DNA of 6,858 nucleotides from positions 1 to 6,858 of the forward strand of contig JANOQN010000039.1 of NCBI GenBank assembly GCA_031422315.1. The letters run 5' to 3'. The position numbers and the translations under genes are program-made. Position 1 is the first letter of the stretch; each line of letters begins with the position of its first letter. Origin of the DNA: JANNYA01 sp031422315. Its GTDB lineage: Bacteria > Pseudomonadota > Gammaproteobacteria > Xanthomonadales > SZUA-5. Positions 1-3,886 of this stretch are shown in pieces. The notes under the pieces were generated by a model, which worked only from the letters and a program-made list of their open reading frames with translations, made no database searches and was not told where the DNA came from.

Positions 1-47
1 GCGAAACGATGACGACTACCGATAACTTTTCAATGAATCAACTCGGA

Positions 48-80
48 GAGCCGGATGCGGGAAAACCGCACGTCCGGTTC
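48..80 (+). ncRNA. Group II intron domain V (catalytic hairpin)
   Basis: The outer stem is GAGCCGGA (48-55) with TCCGGTTC (73-80), including one G-U pair. The inner stem is TGCGG (56-60) with CCGCA (66-70). The two-base bulge is CG (71-72). The AGC catalytic triad lies at 49-51. The apical loop is GAAAA (61-65), giving 33 nt in all instead of the usual 34 with a GAAA tetraloop. In the family this hairpin coordinates the metal ions of the splicing centre. The fold and triad are seen directly; catalytic activity is inferred. Confidence 0.92.
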
Positions 81-83
81 GAT

Positions 84-132
84 GAGCGGGGTGTGGAATC
101 GGGGCTTAGGCTACTGCGTCATGCTTCGACTC
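84..132 (+). ncRNA. Group II intron domain VI with bulged branch-point adenosine
   Basis: GAG (84-86) pairs with CTC (130-132). CGGGGT (87-92) pairs with GCTTCG (123-128), using two G-U and one U-G wobble. The helix continues as GTGG (93-96) with TCAT (119-122). The only unpaired base in the long lower stem is A129, at the position expected for the lariat branch point, seven nucleotides from the predicted intron end when counted inclusively. The distal part (97-118) has no fold I would defend. The domain presents the 2'-OH nucleophile for the first splicing step. Confidence 0.82.
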
Positions 133-135
133 TAC

Positions 136-265
136 TGAAGCCTGGATGGAAGAAGGCTTCGCATTTGTGCGCTTCCAAGGGCTTGACGCGGATCGAAAAA
201 CCAAAGGGCTTGCCGAAGTTGCGTTTGATGAAGATGGGTGGAAAATCCTGCTGGTATCCGAGTAA
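136..265 (+). CDS. C-terminal fragment of the host gene interrupted by the group II intron (3' exon)
   Basis: Directly after the predicted splice site an open frame (codons from 137, stop TAA at 263-265) encodes about 42 residues, beginning EAWMEEGFAFVRF and ending DEDGWKILLVSE. The composition is that of a soluble protein C-terminus. The first base of the exon (T136) would be the third position of a codon begun in the 5' exon, which lies outside the window. The ending, an acidic turn followed by GWKIL, is reminiscent of the last beta strand of small NTF2-like or DUF4878-like domains, but that is only a resemblance. The orientation matches the intron, so splicing could restore the message. 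There is no start codon or ribosome site of its own. The next gene is convergent, with its stop at 311. Confidence 0.6.
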
Positions 266-310
266 TCGTTTGTTGTTCCGGGCAACTCACCCAGGAGCAA
301 TCTAATGCCA

Positions 311-1114
311 TCACAGCGGATTTAGATAGGTCGAATCACCTTGATCCATCCATTTTGGTAGCAAGCTTCGCGGGCGATTGGCGAAAGCAGCTCGATGCAC
401 GCGCCAGACGTTGTAGCAAGAAATTACGTAAAAGCCCCAGATGATCCACAGCGCTGCAGGATTGATCCAAGTGCTCAGTTCAATGTCAAACACCATGTAG
501 GCGGCAAAGCCAAACACCATTCCCAACACAGCGATGATCACGCCAACATACAAGCGATCAAAAGTCAGCGTGCGCCGCCGAATTTTTTCGAGCGTGGTGG
601 CAGTAGGCAAGGTCCACAGCTCTCGCAGGCGTTCAACTATCGACCAAAGAAATGGCGCAATAATTAACCAGCCGAGCTCAAAGCCATAAGCCACGAACCC
701 GAATAATCCCGGCGTCAATAGCAGCAAGCCAAGTGCAGCGAATGGCGCGATCCACCAGGGCGGTGCGCGCCTGAGTCGGCTGGCGATATCAATCAGTGTG
801 CAGCTTGCCATCAGCATCACAACATCGGCTTGAATGCCAAACCATAGCGTTTCCATTTCGGGCTGCCACCAGTGCTCAGGAGTGAACATCGTCCAGGTCA
901 AGCTCAACAAAATTGTGACCTCCGGAGCGAACTTCGCGATGAAACTACCGGAGCGCTGCTCGGGTGATTCTTTATGTTCGGTGCTACCACTGAGCGGTGA
1001 ACTTGTCGTTACATCGGCGATCACTGTTTGCCGAATTGGCTGGTCCGCGCGACTTGCACGCGCGTTGCTTTTGATCTTTCGCTTCTTCTTTCTATCGCTT
1101 AGTACCGATCTCAA
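311..1114 (-). CDS. Uncharacterised multi-pass inner-membrane protein, second gene of a coupled pair
   Basis: A 267-residue protein of unknown function. The first ~60 residues are hydrophilic and begin with a strongly basic cluster (DRKKKRKIK at 7-15), probably cytoplasmic. About five or six hydrophobic segments follow, near residues 62-80, 90-110, 118-142, 145-160, 187-209 and 218-236, with a basic loop at 174-182 and a charged tail. I recognise no catalytic motif. The start is a TTG at 1114-1112 that overlaps the TGA stop of the upstream gene (TTGA), with a GGGG a few bases before it. The first in-frame ATG would remove most of the first membrane segment, so the coupled TTG is preferred. 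It is presumably translated with, and works with, the preceding gene product at the membrane; that is inference from the overlap. Confidence 0.75.
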   Translation of the reverse strand: MRSVLSDRKKKRKIKSNARASRADQPIRQTVIADVTTSSPLSGSTEHKESPEQRSGSFIAKFAPEVTILLSLTWTMFTPEHWWQPEMETLWFGIQADVVMLMASCTLIDIASRLRRAPPWWIAPFAALGLLLLTPGLFGFVAYGFELGWLIIAPFLWSIVERLRELWTLPTATTLEKIRRRTLTFDRLYVGVIIAVLGMVFGFAAYMVFDIELSTWINPAALWIIWGFYVISCYNVWRVHRAAFANRPRSLLPKWMDQGDSTYLNPL

Positions 1115-1722
1115 TGGCGTGCCCCAGGCTGGGCGCTCGCGACAAATTTTCCACCCCGGTCAGCGCTTTTTCCAGCTGATTCAACTGCCAGCAAGGCATG
1201 CAGCGCCTGCATCCATATCAATATGGCCTTGTACAAAGCGGGCCGATCTTTGCTCCAGCGCACATTGCATTGCACTGCCAAATCTCGGCCTTCAGCGCGC
1301 ACCCGAACCAGCTTAGCTTGATAGCGTTCAAGTTGGATTGGCAGTAATACAAAGTGTTTGCGCAGATCGCTGCGTGCTGCCAGCGCGCGAATGAAGTGCT
1401 GCGATTCTGAGCCGATAAAAAACTGCTGGTCAAACACTGGAATGCCGATCTCTAAATCAGTATCAAAGCTAAAGCCGCCCTGCGGCGCTAACTCAAAAAG
1501 CCTGCTGCGGTTAAGCTCGTACTGCACCCAAGCTTCGATGGGCCAGCCAAATTTGCTGCACGACTCACGGACTTCTGCCGACCCTTCAGTATTGTTAACC
1601 TGCTGAGTTTGGATGTCAGCTAAACCAGAAAAGTTAGCGCTTGGCCCCTGCGTTAGTCGGCGCCAGCACCAAATTGCTAACGGCGCTAGTTTGAGCGCCA
1701 AAATCGCCAATTTGATAGCCAT
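1111..1722 (-). CDS. Uncharacterised membrane-anchored protein, first gene of a coupled pair
   Basis: A 203-residue protein with one N-terminal hydrophobic segment (about residues 5-20, followed by the basic pair RR) and a mostly soluble remainder. The middle has the pattern of an alpha/beta domain: GFSFDTDLEIG at 83-93, FDQQFFIGSES at 97-107, then a helix with HFIRALAARSDLRKHF. This pattern of a short FD-x-x-F strand followed by a helix occurs in several membrane-anchored DUF families (for example DUF3137-type), but I cannot assign one. A less polar helix lies at 163-180. The ATG at 1722 is preceded by GGAG (1730-1727) at a short four-base spacing and AAAGGA slightly further out. Its stop overlaps the TTG start of the next gene, so the two form one operon. 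Confidence 0.75.
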   Translation of the reverse strand: MAIKLAILALKLAPLAIWCWRRLTQGPSANFSGLADIQTQQVNNTEGSAEVRESCSKFGWPIEAWVQYELNRSRLFELAPQGGFSFDTDLEIGIPVFDQQFFIGSESQHFIRALAARSDLRKHFVLLPIQLERYQAKLVRVRAEGRDLAVQCNVRWSKDRPALYKAILIWMQALHALLAVESAGKSADRGGKFVASAQPGARH

Positions 1723-1762
1723 AGGTCTCCGAAGTCCTTTGTTCGCACTTTACTCCTTTACG

Positions 1763-1786
1763 AAAAAACTGTGGTTTTGGGGCCAC
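1763..1786 (-). terminator. Weak terminator-like hairpin upstream of the membrane-protein pair
   Basis: Read on the minus strand, GTGG (1786-1783) pairs with CCAC (1774-1771) around an eight-base loop. Two bases later comes a run of six T (1768-1763). The stem is only four base pairs, so this is a marginal intrinsic terminator. Its place would let it end a transcript coming from the small ORF at 1873-2124 before the gene at 1722. Confidence 0.25.
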
Positions 1787-1837
1787 TGGTTTGGAAATCA
1801 AAATGGCCGAGATCAAAAAGCCCAGCCCAATTCCCTA

Positions 1838-1855
1838 AAATTGTTTGTGCAATTT
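1838..1855. repeat. Short perfect inverted repeat (6-6-6), possible operator
   Basis: AAATTG and CAATTT form a perfect six-base inverted repeat around a six-base spacer. It lies about 115 bp upstream of the minus-strand gene starting at 1722. The 18-bp geometry suits a dimeric regulator, but no convincing promoter hexamers were found beside it, and an AT-rich repeat of this size can occur by chance. Confidence 0.25.
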
Positions 1856-1872
1856 GATCCTAGCTCCTAAAT

Positions 1873-2124
1873 CTAAGGCGTCAAATTCAAGCACTCAACC
1901 GACGCAATCCTACACGCCATGCTGCGCTCTGCGCAGCGTTTGTGCACGCTGGCCTCAACTAATGCTTTGGTTTTTTTGGCATGAATGCCGCTGATTTCTT
2001 TGCCGTCGGCGGTACTCCCGGTGCCTGTGGCGATGCAATAAATTGTGTGATGGGTCGTTGACTCAGGAGGGTCAAGTGCCAAGATTTGGGTTCTAGGATA
2101 AAACCGAGTAGATGGCAAATGCAC
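1873..2124 (-). CDS. Doubtful small cysteine-containing ORF, possibly a gene remnant
   Basis: An open frame of up to 83 residues from a GTG at 2124, with no clear ribosome site; an in-frame stop (TAA) lies nine codons upstream. The second half looks more like real coding sequence than the first: IYCIATGTGSTADGKE, then an alanine/lysine-rich helix and three spaced cysteines (KRCAE, MACRI, VECLN), with many codons ending in G or C. The spacing is loosely like small periplasmic domains with cysteine pairs such as DUF4189, but there is no signal peptide. It could be the tail of a decayed secreted protein, a small gene with a later start, or chance. Function unknown. Confidence 0.3.
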   Translation of the reverse strand: MHLPSTRFYPRTQILALDPPESTTHHTIYCIATGTGSTADGKEISGIHAKKTKALVEASVHKRCAERSMACRIASVECLNLTP

Positions 2125-2142
2125 CGCAGTTCGTAGTTTTGT

Positions 2143-2151
2143 TTATCCACA
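2143..2151 (+). promoter_or_regulatory. Perfect match to the consensus DnaA box
   Basis: TTATCCACA is the high-affinity DnaA-binding sequence known from Escherichia coli. It lies about 155 bp upstream of the gene at 2307. No cluster of further boxes is present nearby; the closest similar sequence, TGATCCACA at 440-448, is inside a gene. A single box is not evidence for a replication origin; it could be a regulatory or titration site, or chance. Confidence 0.35.
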
Positions 2152-2169
2152 GGCCTACGGCTGCGGGAG

Positions 2170-2189
2170 CGCCAAGCGATTTTTTGGCG
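2170..2189. repeat. Short inverted repeat CGCCAA / TTGGCG
   Basis: CGCCAA (2170-2175) and TTGGCG (2184-2189) are a perfect six-base inverted repeat around the eight-base loop GCGATTTT, about 120 bp before the start at 2307 and 18 bp from the DnaA-box match. No T-run follows on the + strand, so it is not a typical terminator. It may be an operator or a chance hairpin. Confidence 0.25.
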
Positions 2190-2306
2190 ATAATCACTAA
2201 TGCGTTAACCGCAAAAATGCCCCTCGCGATGTTGATGCTGGTTTACATTTAGTACGCCGGCTTCAAAAACGCTTCAACTCGCTAAAGCTAAGAAGGAACT
2301 ACCTTA

Positions 2307-3713
2307 ATGACAACCTACGACCGCACAGAGTTTTGCTCAAGAAAATCGCTTCGATTTGATTTCATGGATCTGTTATTCGCGCCGAATAATCAGCTTATGC
2401 ACACAGCGAACGCACCTTGGACAGAAATTGAAAAAGATGCGGTTGTGGGCTTGAGGCTGATGCGCTTGTTTGAAGCATTCACCTCTTACAGCAAACAAGT
2501 CTCAACGCAGGATCAAGTTATTGTTAGTGCTGATGCCGATCTGATTGCGCAGGTCAGCCGCTTGATGCGCAAACTCGGCTGCGTAAAAATGCTGCATGAC
2601 TTGACGCGCATCTACGTTTTCTTGCAAAAACTAAGCGCCCACGCGGCGTGGCCTTTGATGAGTGAGCGCAAAGCAGATCTGTTTTATCGCCTCAAGATTG
2701 CAGCGCTTAACAGTGGCAGCCAATTTGATTTAAAGCTAGCGACCTATTTAGATGAAAACGCTGCGCAGCTGCGTGGCACTGAATATTCGCGGCAAAATTT
2801 CAATTATCCAGTCGTGCCTAAGGCGCACCAAGTTAATCCACTTGGCATTGTGCGCGATTGGCAAGCCGGCAATTGCTATCAGCTGGTTTTTAAACATCTA
2901 GATCGCACAAGCCCTGATGACTGGCAAGAGCAGCCGGACGTGATTGGCTTTCGTGAGAACGGCACGCGCGTAGTTAACTCCAAAATCGATTCTCATCGCA
3001 ATCGACTAATACATTTGGGGCGCGCCAAGGGGCCGGGGATATTGCAGTGTTTAAATCCAGATGATTTGGATTCCGTAGGCGAACAGACGCAATGGGCGCT
3101 GTTGCGCATGGGCTTTATTTTTCCTAGGCTGCTTTGCAACTCACTCGAAACCTTCGAGCAGCTGCGCGCACAGGCTTTGGCGAATGGGGCTGAGATTCTG
3201 ACGCAACACCTGCGTTTAGCATCGCATTCGTCCGCCCGTAATGCATTTTTTTGCTGGGAAGAAGAGGGCATTGGCCAACCCGCTTTATTTGCGGCGCGTT
3301 TTGAGGGCGAATTGCCCTGGCTATTGTTAGAAGTAGATGAGCGTGGCTGGTGGTTTTTAGAAGCCAGTGCTAACTGGCAAAGCCACGTGGTTTTCGGCGA
3401 GTATGTATTTTGCAAAGCCAAAACGGAGGCCGCATTACTGGCGGCTTTTTCGCACGTTAGTCATGACGACAATATTTGCTACGGCGCGGTATCTGGCTCA
3501 TTTCCAGCCAATCGTTTGTTGGAGCTTTTAAGTGATCGCTGGGGAGTGGAGAAAGTACTTTATCGGGGTCATTTAGCGGCGTGGGCTTTTGGCCATCAAT
3601 GGGGCGGCGGTTCCGACGAGCACTCTTCGGTGTTTTGCGCACAAGATGCCGCGCTTTCAGCGCAAGTAGCGCACCACTCAGTTGAGGCAGGTCTAAAAGT
3701 GACTTGGTTGTAG
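2307..3713 (+). CDS. Uncharacterised 468-residue cytoplasmic protein
   Basis: A complete gene with ATG at 2307 and a good ribosome site, AAGGA at 2293-2297 with a nine-base spacer; the stop is TAG at 3711-3713. I do not recognise the family. There is no signal peptide or membrane segment, so it is probably cytoplasmic. The N-terminal third (about 35-160) looks helical, with leucine- and arginine-rich stretches such as LRLMRLFEAF and VSRLMRKLG. The C-terminal part (about 310-425) is richer in tryptophan and beta-like segments (FFCWEEEGIG, LPWLLLEVDERGWWFLEAS) and is followed by a glycine/histidine-rich stretch, FGHQWGGGSDEHSS at 428-441. There are nine cysteines without a clear CxxC zinc motif. 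No nucleotide-binding loop, nuclease or helicase motif is visible. It is a single gene, convergent with the receptor gene downstream. Confidence 0.8.
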   Translation: MTTYDRTEFCSRKSLRFDFMDLLFAPNNQLMHTANAPWTEIEKDAVVGLRLMRLFEAFTSYSKQVSTQDQVIVSADADLIAQVSRLMRKLGCVKMLHDLTRIYVFLQKLSAHAAWPLMSERKADLFYRLKIAALNSGSQFDLKLATYLDENAAQLRGTEYSRQNFNYPVVPKAHQVNPLGIVRDWQAGNCYQLVFKHLDRTSPDDWQEQPDVIGFRENGTRVVNSKIDSHRNRLIHLGRAKGPGILQCLNPDDLDSVGEQTQWALLRMGFIFPRLLCNSLETFEQLRAQALANGAEILTQHLRLASHSSARNAFFCWEEEGIGQPALFAARFEGELPWLLLEVDERGWWFLEASANWQSHVVFGEYVFCKAKTEAALLAAFSHVSHDDNICYGAVSGSFPANRLLELLSDRWGVEKVLYRGHLAAWAFGHQWGGGSDEHSSVFCAQDAALSAQVAHHSVEAGLKVTWL

Positions 3714-3734
3714 GGCCTTGATTTTGCGCTGACA

Positions 3735-3769
3735 TCCGGTAGCGCGCCTTGTAATAGCGCGCTACCGGA
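3735..3769. repeat. Strong perfect hairpin after the gene at 2307 (13-bp stem)
   Basis: TCCGGTAGCGCGC (3735-3747) is perfectly complementary to GCGCGCTACCGGA (3757-3769) around a nine-base loop, beginning 21 bases after the stop codon. The GC-rich stem would be very stable in RNA from either strand. Neither side has a T-run, so it is not a standard intrinsic terminator. It may block 3' exonucleases at the ends of the convergent transcripts, act with Rho, or be a REP-like element. Confidence 0.7.
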
Positions 3770-3776
3770 GTGAACT

Positions 3777-3817
3777 GCGGTAACGCAACCTAACCCACAA
3801 TGCGGTTGAGTTACCGC
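3777..3817. repeat. Second hairpin in the convergent intergenic region
   Basis: GCGGTAAC (3777-3784) pairs with GTTACCGC (3810-3817). After one G-A mismatch, CAACC (3786-3790) pairs with GGTTG (3804-3808), leaving a 13-base loop. It starts only seven bases after the first hairpin, and its outer arm GCGGTAACGC matches the CCGGTAGCGC of that hairpin at eight of ten bases. It also lacks a T-run. It is probably part of one transcription-end or repeat structure with its neighbour. Confidence 0.65.
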
Positions 3818-3859
3818 TATGCGTCAGGTCACGCGTAACACTTTACCAATGATGTCGAG

Positions 3860-3886
3860 AAAAAAACCACACGATTAGCCAGCTAA
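3860..3886 (-). terminator. Possible weak terminator just after the receptor gene
   Basis: On the minus strand, directly after the TAG stop of the receptor gene, TTAGC (3886-3882) can pair with GCTAA (3879-3875), in practice as a four-base-pair stem with a four-base loop. A run of seven T (3866-3860) follows after eight bases. The stem is short and AT-rich and the T-run is displaced, so termination may depend on the stronger hairpins further on. Confidence 0.2.

Larger units (their letters stand above)
1..135 (+). mobile_element. Group II intron, 3' end (partial, runs off the window start)
   Basis: This is the last part of a self-splicing retroelement. It is recognised from a textbook domain V (48-80) followed three bases later by a domain VI helix (84-132) with a bulged A, ending in the usual A-pyrimidine (AC at 134-135). 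The reverse transcriptase/maturase gene and domains I-III would lie upstream and are not visible. Frames 1 and 2 reach stops at 10-12 and 23-25, and either could be the end of the intron-encoded protein, but no family motif remains to decide. The 3' boundary at 135 is inferred from the position of the branch A and is supported by the coding frame that starts immediately after it. Whether the intron is full-length or active cannot be judged here. Confidence 0.9.
1723..2306. other. Long, mostly non-coding region between divergent genes
   Basis: This stretch separates the minus-strand membrane pair from the + strand gene at 2307 and should contain promoters for both. Apart from the doubtful 83-residue ORF, I see short inverted repeats, one DnaA-box match, a weak terminator-like hairpin and an isolated GATAAT (2189-2194) that matches five of six bases of a -10 hexamer but has no good -35 partner. 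No RNA gene or riboswitch fold was recognised. Confidence 0.5.

Noticed and set aside
9..305. 98-residue + strand ORF containing the sequence MNQLGEPDAGKP
   Set aside because: It is a reading frame through the structured RNA of domains V and VI. Similar fragments are often wrongly annotated as proteins next to group II introns. The real exon frame is a different one.
395..1316. Plus-strand ORFs opposite the membrane-protein pair
   Set aside because: They lie antisense to well-supported minus-strand genes, have no ribosome sites and show no protein-like composition.
1959..2150. 63-residue minus-strand ORF overlapping the 83-residue ORF
   Set aside because: It is in a different frame, with a low-complexity proline/lysine-rich end and no ribosome site; it is less coding-like than the other frame.
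2143..2306. Replication origin suggested by the DnaA box and nearby AT-rich bases
   Set aside because: There is only one consensus box, no repeated iterons and no replication gene in the window.
2993..3735. Minus-strand ORFs of 142 and 92 residues within the gene at 2307
   Set aside because: They are shadow frames opposite a complete gene with a good start and no sign of independent expression.
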